DNA of 37,217 nt. Source: Thermoclostridium sp. (lineage in GTDB: Bacteria > Bacillota > Clostridia > DSM-8532). Shown in pieces: positions 1-8,197 of the stretch. A program made the translations under genes and the position numbers. Every line of letters starts with the position of its first letter. The first letter of the stretch is position 1. The notes beneath the pieces were generated by a model. That model did not search any database and was not told the DNA's origin. It saw only the letters and a list, made by a program, of their open reading frames with translations. The stretch is from assembly GCA_017995215.1 (NCBI GenBank), contig JAGOJH010000022.1, positions 1-37,217 of the forward strand. The letters run 5' to 3'.

Positions 1-139
1 ACCATAAACCATACAATAATGCAACAAATATTACTAATAAGTTAGGTTATACACAACATATTGTATAAAGCCTTTATTTTCAATATCTTCATCATTGTTA
101 TGTTAATATCTTGTAAACTACCGCTAGGGGGGACTTGAT

Positions 140-1705
140 ATGAGAAAGGTGAACCGGAAACAAGTATATTCGTTTGTTTCGCTGCTGATGATTCTTTGCT
201 TATCTGCATCCATGGTAGTACAGGTAACTGCTGCAACACCGCCGACTACAATAAGCGCTCCTGAGAATTTTGCCGCAACCAACTACGGTGGAGGGAGTTT
301 GGTCTGTACACTGAGCGCTCCGGACGATTTAAGAGCACTGGTCAACCAGACTGATGAGGAACGCGGATATAAAATGGGTGAACTGGCTCAGGTTGATTTT
401 AAAACGGACAATGGAAACTGGCATTATTCAGCAGACTGGGATAACTTATCAACCTACAAAAAATATGCGCTCAATTTTCATTCTGCCTTAATGGGCGGTG
501 ATTATCAACAGTTTATTGGGCATAGCAGCTTCCAGTTTAAAGTAGCATTCCCGGATGAAAAAAATGTACCGATCCCAAAGGCTTATGATAGCTGGGACTG
601 GTATAAAAGCCATTCCATCACCGTAAGAGCGCGTTTTGCCATTGAATTCGGCAACGGAAACCTTGTGTTTTCCGACTGGACAAAAGAATATATCATCAGT
701 GATGCCGTTAAAATGGATTATAAGAAAATCATGGAAGAAAACGCCCCTGTGCTTTTGTCTTCGAAAATTGAAAAATTAGGCGTCAAGAAAGTGCCAACGG
801 TTTTATTAACACTGGATCAGCATCCCGATGCCGTGCAACTGTTCAACGCCGCTTCAGGGAATGAAATGTGGACAGAGGTTTGGTTAAGGAAGGAAGGGGA
901 TGCGGATTTTAAAAATGTCGGTTCCGCTCGTTTCAGCCAGGAAATCATTTATTTGGATGTAAGCGCATACTTTGACAAGCAGTTGGAAAATTATGATGAC
1001 CAGGCTTATGAAGTGAAGGTGCGCTACAAAATTGATGAACGGGATTATCAGCAATCTGGTAATACAAAGAATATGGTTGTACTGAACAGCCGCTTCTCCA
1101 ACACGCTTTCTTATGGAATGCCGGGCTGGAGTGATGCCTCCGAATGGGCGACACCGGAACTGATGAAGGCCGGAGACATGGGCCTTATTCCCGAAAGCCT
1201 TAAAGGGGCGGATATGAAGAAAAACATCACGCGTGAGGAATTTGCTGAAGTTGCCTTGCTGATGTATCAAAAAGCCACCGGAATATTGGATACCCAGCCC
1301 ATTTCTCCGAACCCCTTTACTGACACCACCAACCCCCAGATCCTGAAGGCATTCAAATTGGGCATCGTCAAGGGTGTCAGTGCAACCGAATTCCTGCCTG
1401 AAGCCCTGATTAATCGTGAACAGGTGGCCGCCATCCTGGCCCGCACCATCCGATTGATTGCGCCCGATGCCGATTACTCGGTGGAGGGAGCCCCGGAATT
1501 CAGCGACCGCGGAGACATCTCGAACTGGGCGCTGAACGACTGCCTGTATATGGCTAAAATAGGGATTATCAAGGGTTCAACCGGAAAGTTTATGCCCCGT
1601 GCCATCACCGATGCCGAAAAGGCATTAGGCTATGCCAATACCTCCAGAGAGCAGGCCCTGGCCATGAGCGTCCGCGTGATCGAGAAGCTCAACGAAGGGA
1701 AATAA
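140..1705 (+). CDS. S-layer homology (SLH) domain surface protein
   Basis: The 521-residue product is a secreted protein predicted to bind the cell wall through C-terminal SLH repeats, which in this family bind pyruvylated secondary wall polymer. A Sec signal peptide is visible: basic start, hydrophobic stretch at about residues 10-30, likely cleavage near VTAA. Residues 40-320 hold two beta-rich regions of similar style that I cannot assign to a named domain. Three SLH-like repeats follow, near residues 330-380, 390-445 and 453-515, the last two with FTDT and FSDR openings. The start is supported by AGGGGGGA at 126-133, six bases upstream. A weak possible promoter (TTGTAT at 61, TATCTT at 84, 17-bp spacer) lies upstream. 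A terminator follows, so the gene is probably monocistronic. The SLH call is firm; the role of the N-terminal half is unknown. Confidence 0.9.
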   Translation: MRKVNRKQVYSFVSLLMILCLSASMVVQVTAATPPTTISAPENFAATNYGGGSLVCTLSAPDDLRALVNQTDEERGYKMGELAQVDFKTDNGNWHYSADWDNLSTYKKYALNFHSALMGGDYQQFIGHSSFQFKVAFPDEKNVPIPKAYDSWDWYKSHSITVRARFAIEFGNGNLVFSDWTKEYIISDAVKMDYKKIMEENAPVLLSSKIEKLGVKKVPTVLLTLDQHPDAVQLFNAASGNEMWTEVWLRKEGDADFKNVGSARFSQEIIYLDVSAYFDKQLENYDDQAYEVKVRYKIDERDYQQSGNTKNMVVLNSRFSNTLSYGMPGWSDASEWATPELMKAGDMGLIPESLKGADMKKNITREEFAEVALLMYQKATGILDTQPISPNPFTDTTNPQILKAFKLGIVKGVSATEFLPEALINREQVAAILARTIRLIAPDADYSVEGAPEFSDRGDISNWALNDCLYMAKIGIIKGSTGKFMPRAITDAEKALGYANTSREQALAMSVRVIEKLNEGK

Positions 1706-1791
1706 ATGCCTGCCGGCTCGTTCATGCTTTGCTGCTACATCCTTCTGCGATGTGCATTGCAGGGTTGAACCGAATAAAGGATCAATAACTG

Positions 1792-1832
1792 CAATCCCTG
1801 AAGCTGTGATATGCTTTCAGGGATTGTTTTTT
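1792..1832 (+). terminator. Rho-independent terminator after the SLH gene
   Basis: An 11-bp perfect stem (1792-1802 with 1816-1826, CAATCCCTGAA/TTCAGGGATTG) is followed directly by six T residues. It separates the SLH gene from the next gene. It also contains the upstream-most possible ATG of that gene (1811), which argues against that start. Confidence 0.9.
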
Positions 1833-1900
1833 ACCTTACCTTACAGACAAATGGGAAAAAAAACGGTATATACAGTGAAACATTAAGGAGGAAGCTGAGA

Positions 1901-4504
1901 ATGAAGAAAAAAATGCTGATCACGATTGTGTGTATCGTTGGAATTGTTATCATGGGGTTGCTTGTGTTGATGGGAATGGCAGCTAAATACAACGGACGGT
2001 GGTGCTTTGATGCATACGGCTTCCTGCTTAAAAACAGGTTCGGTTTTGTAAAGGTCTATCAGGTGACCGATTCCACAGCGCTGCGTGCAGAAGACTATGA
2101 TGGCTTCATTCTTGGGGATACACTTGTTTTCGGACTGGGCAAACTGAAGCTTGACAAACAGGGAGATGGTTTGGATCTGATCGATAATGGCTCTCAAACG
2201 GTATACTCATCAAAGAAAGTGGAGCAGAACTTCCTGGATGCAAGAAAGATGGTTTCTGGAGATCCGCGGGATCAATTCCTGCATTTTTATAAAACTCTGC
2301 AAGAGAATTATGCTTTTACCGGCTTGTATGATGTGGATTTTGATGCGGCATACCACCTGTATTCGGGACTTATCGATGAAAACACAAAGGATGAGGCCCT
2401 GTATCAGTACATGTGTGCAATGCTCAGCCCCTTAAACGATGATCATGTTTACCTTGAAGCTGGAGATAAAACCTATTCACCCTACATAAACCCATCGGAG
2501 TTCTGGGGAGATTCAGCGAAGGTTCAGGAGCTGGTTAACCTGATCAAGGCCAAATATCTGAAGGACTTTTATATGTTCAAGGATTCGCCCGTGAGGTACG
2601 CAACACTAAATGACGATACCGGGTATATCATTTTATCCGGGATGGGTACTGAAACCCTCGACCCGGTACGCACGACCCAAAGGGCATTCAACCGGATTAT
2701 CAAAGAATTCCAGGATAAAAAGACCATCGTGATCGACATCCGGTTCAACGGCGGAGGGTTTGATGCCGCCTCTTTGGCGATCTGCGGATATTTTACACAA
2801 ACCCCTTATCTGGCTTATCAGAAGCAGGCCTTTTATAAGGGCAGTTATACTGAACCCCAGGACATTTACGTTCAACCGAACGATTTATATTACGACGGCG
2901 ACATCATCCTGCTCACAGGCAAATATACAGTCAGTGCCGCTGAAACCTTTGCCCAAACGATGGCGGCTAACCCAAGCGGAAAGGTTACGGTTGCCGGTGA
3001 AGGGACGAAAGGCTTTTATTCAGATTGCTTTCCCAGAAAAATCAAAGAGAGCTGGTATTTTGGTTTGTCCAACGAGCGGTATTCGAAAGACGGGAAGATG
3101 TTTGAAGGAACCAGTGTTGAACCCGATGTGGATATCCCGGTTCAGTATAGTGATGTGCAAGATGGGATCGACCCGGCTCTGGAATGGATATTGAATGGGT
3201 GCAGGGACATCCCCCGAAAAAAGGCCGATACACCAACGCCAGAGCCGAAAAACCCGATGGAAATCAATGTTTGGGATTACGCAGATGGGTTGTTGCGTGG
3301 CATTGAGAAATACAAGGAGCTTCACCCGGATTGTCCATATACCTTCAAGCCGTTTTCTTTTGCCACCGCTGATGTTTCCTACCAGGGCTATTTGGAAGAA
3401 ACTCTGGTGAATGGCGGTGACTGGATTCCGGATATTTTTCTGGCTGAAAGCTCCTTTATATACAAGTACACAACAGGGAAATACCGTCAATATGTATTAC
3501 CCTATGAAGAACTTGGGATGAATGTGGATGAACTGCTTCGGAAAGCGGAAATCCCGCAGTATGCAATTGATTGGGGCACGAATTCCGAAGGCGAGCTGGT
3601 TGGACTGGGATGGCAGTCCACCGGGTCAGCGTTCATTTATCGCCGTTCCATTGCTCTTGACGTGTGGGGAACCGATGATCCGGCGGTGATTGGCCCTGAG
3701 ATAGGGCCCGGATGGAATCAATTCTTTGCTGCAGCAGAAAAATTGAAATTGAAAGGCTTTAGTATTGTATCCGGAACCGATACCCTATGGAAGCCGACCT
3801 CCAATACCGCTAAAAAAGGTTGGGTGGTAGATGGCAAGCTTTATATGGATCCGGCAAGAGTAGCTTTTCTGGATATTGCAAAGAAGCTGACGGACAACGA
3901 GTATTGTAATGGTTCCAGGATGTGGCTGGACGACTGGTTTTCTGAAATGCAGGGAATAGGGAAAAGGCCTGTCTTTGGCTTTATGGGCCCAGCCTGGATG
4001 GCGAATTATCTAATGAAGTCCAATTCGGGCGGAGAAAAACCCGGCGAAGGAACCTACGGCGACTGGGCTGTTTGCTTGCCACCCGAAGGTTTTGCATGGG
4101 GCGGTGAATTTGTGCTGGTGAACAAGGCGACAAAGCACCGGGAAATTATCGCGGATATTCTGAAGTGGCTCATCATGGACACCTCGGAGTCGGGGTATCC
4201 ATATCTTTTTGCCAGTGGTGAAGGTTATTACCAAGGTACCAAGGACACAGTATTGTCCCCTGTTGTGATGCGAAAACTGGATGGCTCGGTTGATTTTTTA
4301 GCAGGCCAGAACATGTATGATATTTTTATACCCGCGATGGAGATGGCGAACGGGAAACTGCTCAACGAGTTTGATGAAACTCTGGATTATGCTTGGAATG
4401 AACAGGTGGAGCGGTATGCAAAAGGGTATATCACAAAGGAAGAAGCCGTAGAGAATTTCAAACGGCGTGTTGCTGAAGAGTTGGAAAATATCATCGTGGA
4501 ATGA
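1901..4504 (+). CDS. Membrane-anchored S41-family protease fused to an extracellular solute-binding protein
   Basis: The 867-residue protein begins with an uncleaved-looking signal anchor (about residues 5-26). The first half is an S41 (C-terminal processing/Tsp-like) peptidase: it has DIRFNGGG near residue 278, a candidate nucleophile Ser345 in TVSAAE, and Lys370 in GEGTKG. The 25-residue Ser-Lys spacing matches the serine-lysine dyad of the Tsp/CtpA family. After a Pro-rich linker (TPTPEP, about residue 445), residues 452-867 look like a family 1 ABC solute-binding protein. Its signs are an NVWDYADG-type start, aromatic-rich pocket segments, GFMGPAW and GEFVLVNKATK. I chose the start at 1901 because AAGGAGG (1885-1891) lies just upstream; an ATG at 1811 sits inside a terminator. 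No PDZ domain is obvious. No ABC permease or ATPase is adjacent, so the binding domain may sense or present a ligand to the protease. Both halves are recognised by motif and overall pattern only. Confidence 0.82.
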   Translation: MKKKMLITIVCIVGIVIMGLLVLMGMAAKYNGRWCFDAYGFLLKNRFGFVKVYQVTDSTALRAEDYDGFILGDTLVFGLGKLKLDKQGDGLDLIDNGSQTVYSSKKVEQNFLDARKMVSGDPRDQFLHFYKTLQENYAFTGLYDVDFDAAYHLYSGLIDENTKDEALYQYMCAMLSPLNDDHVYLEAGDKTYSPYINPSEFWGDSAKVQELVNLIKAKYLKDFYMFKDSPVRYATLNDDTGYIILSGMGTETLDPVRTTQRAFNRIIKEFQDKKTIVIDIRFNGGGFDAASLAICGYFTQTPYLAYQKQAFYKGSYTEPQDIYVQPNDLYYDGDIILLTGKYTVSAAETFAQTMAANPSGKVTVAGEGTKGFYSDCFPRKIKESWYFGLSNERYSKDGKMFEGTSVEPDVDIPVQYSDVQDGIDPALEWILNGCRDIPRKKADTPTPEPKNPMEINVWDYADGLLRGIEKYKELHPDCPYTFKPFSFATADVSYQGYLEETLVNGGDWIPDIFLAESSFIYKYTTGKYRQYVLPYEELGMNVDELLRKAEIPQYAIDWGTNSEGELVGLGWQSTGSAFIYRRSIALDVWGTDDPAVIGPEIGPGWNQFFAAAEKLKLKGFSIVSGTDTLWKPTSNTAKKGWVVDGKLYMDPARVAFLDIAKKLTDNEYCNGSRMWLDDWFSEMQGIGKRPVFGFMGPAWMANYLMKSNSGGEKPGEGTYGDWAVCLPPEGFAWGGEFVLVNKATKHREIIADILKWLIMDTSESGYPYLFASGEGYYQGTKDTVLSPVVMRKLDGSVDFLAGQNMYDIFIPAMEMANGKLLNEFDETLDYAWNEQVERYAKGYITKEEAVENFKRRVAEELENIIVE

Positions 4505-4556
4505 ACCTTTGAACGAGCTGGTGCCCGGGTATTTTCAAAAGGGTAATAAAAAACTG

Positions 4557-4587
4557 TTGACATTCCTCTAAGGGGAAGCTTTATGCT
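4557..4587 (+). promoter_or_regulatory. MerR-type promoter/operator with 19-bp spacer
   Basis: TTGACA (4557-4562) and TATGCT (4582-4587) are separated by 19 bp instead of the usual 17. The spacer carries a dyad TTCCTCT-A-AGGGGAA (4563-4577) with one mismatched pair. Over-long spacers holding a dyad are the hallmark of promoters activated by MerR-family proteins through DNA distortion. A MerR-family gene lies convergently just beyond the gene this promoter drives, so it is the obvious candidate regulator. Confidence 0.8.
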
Positions 4588-4639
4588 GAAGACATGGCAG
4601 CGATTTGCCATTACTTTCACCTGATGGAGGAATGTTTTT

Positions 4640-5536
4640 ATGAATAAGGCAATGGTACCGTTACAACAGATTGAAATGTCCGGCAAGAAGACTTTTTCCC
4701 GCGAGATGACAAGATTTGTGCTTTTCATTTTCCCAATAGCATACCTGGCAATTATCAGTGCCGTAATCGTGCATGAGGTTGCAGGCCATGGGTTGGTTGC
4801 CTCCCTTTTAGGAGGTAAATTCACCGGCTTTGGTATTCTGGTAGATGGGATGGGATGGGCCTTCATCGATTTTAGTACCATGGGAGCAACCGGCCAGGTT
4901 CTTGTGCTGCTTGCCGGTGCATTTTTTACAAACCTGTTTGCTGCTGTTTTCTTCACTCTTGCTATCCGTTTCTCAGAGCAATGCCTGACGTCCATGACAT
5001 TTCTGGTTTTTGCTTTTGCTTTTTTAATGGATGGGGTACCGTACTTTTTCTGGGATGCAATTTACGCAGGTGGGATAGGGGACATTTCAAACATCCTGAA
5101 AATTTACCCTTCAGATTGGGTGCGGGGAATTACGGTAGTCATTACCGGTCTGTTCGGTTTGGCAGGAATTTTCCTTTTCAACTGGCTATTTTTTAAGCAG
5201 GCTGTCAGCCGGTTTGCATCAAAAGAACCATACCGTTTAAGGGAAAGAATCGTCATCGCTTCTGTGTTATTTATCATTCAAGTGCTTGGATGGGTTTCCT
5301 TCGATTGGAATCAATTAATCCCCGTACCGGAGCTGGGAGCTTTACCTACTTTGATTCCGATTGCCCTTACCTTTGCAGTTTTGTTCGGTATCCTGCTTTA
5401 TCAAAGCAAGAAAAGATTCGAAGTGCCAGAGGTTCAACCAATCCGGTGGAAGGCCTCAATACTGATACCCTGGTGCGTATGTATTCTGCTGGTATCAATG
5501 GTTATTCTGTGGTTTCAAAATGGTGTATATTTCTAA
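4640..5536 (+). CDS. Polytopic membrane protein, M50 (site-2 protease)-like, with HExxxH motif
   Basis: The 298-residue protein has about six to seven hydrophobic segments. The first, at about residues 30-50, carries His45-Glu46-Val-Ala-Gly-His50. Site-2 proteases use HExxH in the first core helix; here the second His is one residue further on (HExxxH). LAGAFFTN near residue 95 and FLMDGVPYFFWD near residue 130 recall the later Asn- and Asp-bearing motifs of M50 enzymes. The fit is suggestive, not proof: it may be a divergent intramembrane metalloprotease or a catalytically dead relative. The start has GGAGG at 4626-4630, nine bases upstream. The stop overlaps the convergent MerR gene by four bases. 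The MerR-type promoter upstream suggests induction by a small molecule or membrane stress. Confidence 0.65.
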   Translation: MNKAMVPLQQIEMSGKKTFSREMTRFVLFIFPIAYLAIISAVIVHEVAGHGLVASLLGGKFTGFGILVDGMGWAFIDFSTMGATGQVLVLLAGAFFTNLFAAVFFTLAIRFSEQCLTSMTFLVFAFAFLMDGVPYFFWDAIYAGGIGDISNILKIYPSDWVRGITVVITGLFGLAGIFLFNWLFFKQAVSRFASKEPYRLRERIVIASVLFIIQVLGWVSFDWNQLIPVPELGALPTLIPIALTFAVLFGILLYQSKKRFEVPEVQPIRWKASILIPWCVCILLVSMVILWFQNGVYF

Positions 5537-6321
5537 ATTCGTATTTGAAGCTCCCACTGGGTATGCTCTGTATGGAAAAGGTTGGTCAGCAACTCGGTTT
5601 GAACAATACCCAGAGGCGTAAGTTCTCTTGAAGCGAGATAATCATTGATCAGAGCCTGTTTGTCAATGGCACTTTCCTCGGTGAAATTCACACACAGGTA
5701 GGTTCCTTCAGGAATTGAAATGCAATGCTCACTCGCTACGGGTTTTGCAACAGAAGTAAAGATCTGGTCCGGCAGGGTGCTGTTTTCACAGATCTTAAAA
5801 AGAACACCGTTTTCATAGGTGGCAATTCCCTGCAAGTGATCCACCAGCATGTCCAGTGTGGAGAAATCATCCAAATACTCCTGCGGGTCAGTATGTTCAA
5901 TCCAGGGTTTTGCAATGATATGGCGCTGCGGTATTTTCCGCGTATAAACAGCATCCTGGGAAGCACTGTTTTGTGCTGCCAGCATATTTTCCCGGATGTA
6001 ATCGATTCCAGTGATTACATTTTGCAGCTTTTGCAGCTTTTCCAAAGCTTTTTCCCTCTGGGACTGTAAAAGCGTGATCAGCCCGGTGGAATCCTGCTTC
6101 TGAAAAAGTGGAATCAGATCATTGGGGCTGATTTCAAGGTTCCTTGCAGCTTTTATTATATCGATATGCAACAGCTGGCTTGGATGATAATAGCGGTATT
6201 GATTTGACTGATCCACTGAATATGGTTTCAGAAGCCCGATATCATCATAAAAACGCAAGGCTTTAGCCGTAATGCCTTTCATTTTTGAGATTTCCCCAAT
6301 TGTGAATAAATACTTATTCAT
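5533..6321 (-). CDS. MerR-family transcriptional regulator with GyrI-like effector domain
   Basis: The 262-residue regulator has the MerR winged helix at about residues 4-72 (FTIGEISKMKGI, ALRFYDDIGLLKP, YRYYHPSQL). A dimerisation coiled coil follows at about residues 75-115, and the C-terminal half resembles the GyrI-like/BmrR effector-binding fold (RKIPQRHIIAK onward, and PEGTYLCVNF, then a TELL...E pattern near the end). BmrR-like proteins bind lipophilic or cationic compounds and activate promoters with 19-bp spacers. Such a promoter sits at 4557-4587 in front of the convergent membrane-protein gene. The start has GGAG seven bases upstream. Its own promoter (6447-6475) has a normal 17-bp spacer, so simple MerR-type autoactivation is not indicated. 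Confidence 0.9.
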   Translation of the reverse strand: MNKYLFTIGEISKMKGITAKALRFYDDIGLLKPYSVDQSNQYRYYHPSQLLHIDIIKAARNLEISPNDLIPLFQKQDSTGLITLLQSQREKALEKLQKLQNVITGIDYIRENMLAAQNSASQDAVYTRKIPQRHIIAKPWIEHTDPQEYLDDFSTLDMLVDHLQGIATYENGVLFKICENSTLPDQIFTSVAKPVASEHCISIPEGTYLCVNFTEESAIDKQALINDYLASRELTPLGIVQTELLTNLFHTEHTQWELQIRI

Positions 6322-6446
6322 GAATTTCTCCGTACTTCTATCTACAACAATTTCATTTCCCTAAAGTGTGGCGGGAAGCGTCATTTCTGAATACTCCGGC
6401 ATGTTCCAGCGGATAAGGTAAGCTGGCTTATTGAACATATAATGTT

Positions 6447-6475
6447 ATTATAACCATCAGCACATGCTCTGTCAA
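6447..6475 (-). promoter_or_regulatory. Near-consensus sigma-A promoter for the MerR gene
   Basis: On the minus strand TTGACA (6475-6470) and TATAAT (6452-6447) match consensus fully with a 17-bp spacer. The start codon lies about 125 bases downstream. No terminator-like hairpin is obvious in this leader. Confidence 0.8.
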
Positions 6476-6570
6476 AATAAAGGGGGACAGAAACTTTCTA
6501 AGAACAGATATTTTATTCAGCACCTCAATATCTTCTTCGCTGACATCTATAACCTCTGGGTAACTTTTTC

Positions 6571-6600
6571 TTGAATGAAAATCCAATTTAACGATATAAT
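6571..6600 (+). promoter_or_regulatory. Sigma-A promoter for the M29 aminopeptidase
   Basis: TTGAAT (6571-6576) and TATAAT (6595-6600) are separated by 18 bp, giving a leader of roughly 30 bases before the ribosome binding site at 6624. Confidence 0.7.
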
Positions 6601-6637
6601 CAATTTGAAGCTATAATGAGTTTGGAGGATGAATAAT

Positions 6638-7873
6638 ATGGATAGTATATTTCAACAGCTTTTTAATAAATATGCGCGACTTGTCGTGAAAACCGGAGTG
6701 AATATACAGCCGGGTCAGGTGCTGGTGATATCATCGCCCATTGAATGTGCAGAGTTCGCTCGCTCCATGGCCGAAGCGGCATACCTTGAAGGTGCTCGGG
6801 ATGTTGTGATGAAATGGAATGATGAACTAAGCTCAAAGTTGCGTTATCTTCATGCCCCGGAGGATGTTTTCGAGCAATTCCCACAGTGGGAAAAAGAGCT
6901 ATATCTATTAAACGCGAACAACAATGCTGCTTTTATCAGCATAGCTGCTTCAGACCCGGAGCTAATGCGTGATGTAGAAGCCGAAAGGCTTTCAAAAGCA
7001 TCAAGAAGTCGAAGCACCGCGTTAAGAGAGTATTACGATAGAATCATTAGCAATCGCAATACATGGTGTGTTGCTTCCGTTCCCACCGTATCGTGGGCCA
7101 GAAAGGTTTTTCCCGGAGTGGATGCAGACACAGCGGTTGAAAAGCTCTGGAACCTGATTTTTCAGGCTGTGCGCGTAGATGCGGAAGATCCCGTGGCCGC
7201 ATGGGACATCCATAAGAATCAACTGAAGCAGCGCCTGGATTTCCTTAATGCCAGCAAGTTTAAAATGCTGCATTATCAAAATTCTGCCGGGACCGATTTA
7301 ACCATTGAACTGCCCGAGGAACACATCTGGCTTGGAGGGGCGGATAAAACCCCGGAGGGCGTGGAGTTTATAGCCAACATGCCCACCGAAGAGGTGTTTA
7401 CGCTGCCCTTCAAATATGGTGTCAATGGCAGGGTTGTTTCCACGATGCCGCTAAATTATCTTGGAAAGCTCATCGAAAACTTTTCCTTCACGTTTAAAGA
7501 CGGAAAGGTAGTTGAGATGAAGGCTGAAAAGGAATATGACGCCCTGAAAAAAATGCTTGAAACAGATGAAAACTCGGCTTATCTGGGTGAAGTAGCGCTT
7601 GTTCCTTATCATTCCCCCATATCCAATACGAAGGTATTGTTCTATAATACACTGTTTGATGAGAATGCTTCCTGCCACCTGGCATTGGGTGAAGCATATC
7701 CTGTATGTTTGAAAAATGGCGAAAACATGACAAAGGACGAACTTGAAAAAGCTGGTGTGAACAGCTCGCTGAATCATGAGGATTTCATGATCGGCAGTGA
7801 GGATCTGAACATTACCGGTGTAACCGCAGAAGGAAAAAAAGTGCCAATTTTTGTGAATGGTAACTGGGCATGA
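6638..7873 (+). CDS. M29-family metal-dependent aminopeptidase (AmpS/PepS type)
   Basis: The 411-residue product matches the thermophilic-aminopeptidase family, cytoplasmic dinuclear-metal enzymes that remove N-terminal residues from peptides. Recognisable family segments are GVNIQPGQVLVI near the N-terminus and AEAAYLEGARDV. The metal-binding C-terminal half has NMPTEEVFT, LGEVALVP, NTLFDENASCHLALG and NHEDFMIGS, which supply the expected Glu, Glu, His and His/Asp ligands. Length is typical. I prefer the ATG at 6638 to the in-frame ATG at 6629: GGAGG (6624-6628) would abut the latter with no spacing but lies nine bases from the former. The gene has its own promoter and terminator, so it is likely transcribed alone. 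It probably serves peptide turnover. Confidence 0.93.
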   Translation: MDSIFQQLFNKYARLVVKTGVNIQPGQVLVISSPIECAEFARSMAEAAYLEGARDVVMKWNDELSSKLRYLHAPEDVFEQFPQWEKELYLLNANNNAAFISIAASDPELMRDVEAERLSKASRSRSTALREYYDRIISNRNTWCVASVPTVSWARKVFPGVDADTAVEKLWNLIFQAVRVDAEDPVAAWDIHKNQLKQRLDFLNASKFKMLHYQNSAGTDLTIELPEEHIWLGGADKTPEGVEFIANMPTEEVFTLPFKYGVNGRVVSTMPLNYLGKLIENFSFTFKDGKVVEMKAEKEYDALKKMLETDENSAYLGEVALVPYHSPISNTKVLFYNTLFDENASCHLALGEAYPVCLKNGENMTKDELEKAGVNSSLNHEDFMIGSEDLNITGVTAEGKKVPIFVNGNWA

Positions 7874-7904
7874 GGGTTCATCCCCCATCTTAAATAATCT
7901 ATAT

Positions 7905-7938
7905 ACGGTAATGGAGAAACTGATCCATTACCGTTTTT
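7905..7938 (+). terminator. Rho-independent terminator after the aminopeptidase
   Basis: An 11-bp perfect stem (7905-7915 with 7924-7934, ACGGTAATGGA/TCCATTACCGT) with an 8-base loop is followed by TTTTT and further T-rich sequence. Confidence 0.92.
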
Positions 7939-8021
7939 CATTTTTTCCCGCAATTGAACACCGGGGGATTCTATTCCCATTATTCTACAAAATGACCCAT
8001 AATAACAAAAATAAATATATT

Positions 8022-8062
8022 TTCATTACTATCTGTAAAAACGCTATAATCCGCTGTATAAT
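8022..8062 (+). promoter_or_regulatory. Possible tandem promoters upstream of the large exported protein
   Basis: Two TATAAT hexamers (8045-8050 and 8057-8062) lie 12 bp apart. Each has a poor -35 at 17 bp: TTCATT at 8022-8027 and TGTAAA at 8034-8039. The resulting leader would be about 125 bases. It contains a modest hairpin (GCATC at about 8138 with GATGC at about 8159) but no riboswitch I recognise. The rest of the 7874-8197 gap holds the preceding terminator and AT-rich sequence. Confidence 0.5.
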
Positions 8063-8197
8063 AGTGCTTAGAGAGTTTCTTTGAGGTGTATCAGAAAATA
8101 ATGTTGATTCAGCAGAAAAAAACACGGCAGGCCCAGTGCATCCTTCGATACCTGTAAAGATGCTTTCACATATCGAATATTTCCAGGGGGGGATTCT

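Larger units (their letters stand above)
6322..6637. other. Intergenic region between divergent MerR and aminopeptidase genes
   Basis: This stretch holds the MerR promoter (minus) and the aminopeptidase promoter (plus). On the minus strand one frame stays open for 59 codons (about 6615-6434) and reads like protein (SYPEVIDVSEEDIEVL), but it has no ATG and no ribosome binding site. It may be the decayed end of a lost gene or chance. Nothing else is evident. Confidence 0.5.

Noticed and set aside
1811-1900. N-terminal extension of the S41-solute-binding protein to the ATG at 1811
   Set aside because: The extra codons start inside a rho-independent terminator, and a strong AAGGAGG precedes the ATG at 1901.
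4387-4995. 202-codon ORF on the minus strand
   Set aside because: It is antisense to two genes with clear family features, and its translation is rich in Arg, Pro and Ser with no recognisable domain.
8070-8197. Riboswitch (for example c-di-GMP type) in the leader of the large exported protein
   Set aside because: The leader has only one modest hairpin and lacks the conserved bases of the riboswitch classes I compared by eye.
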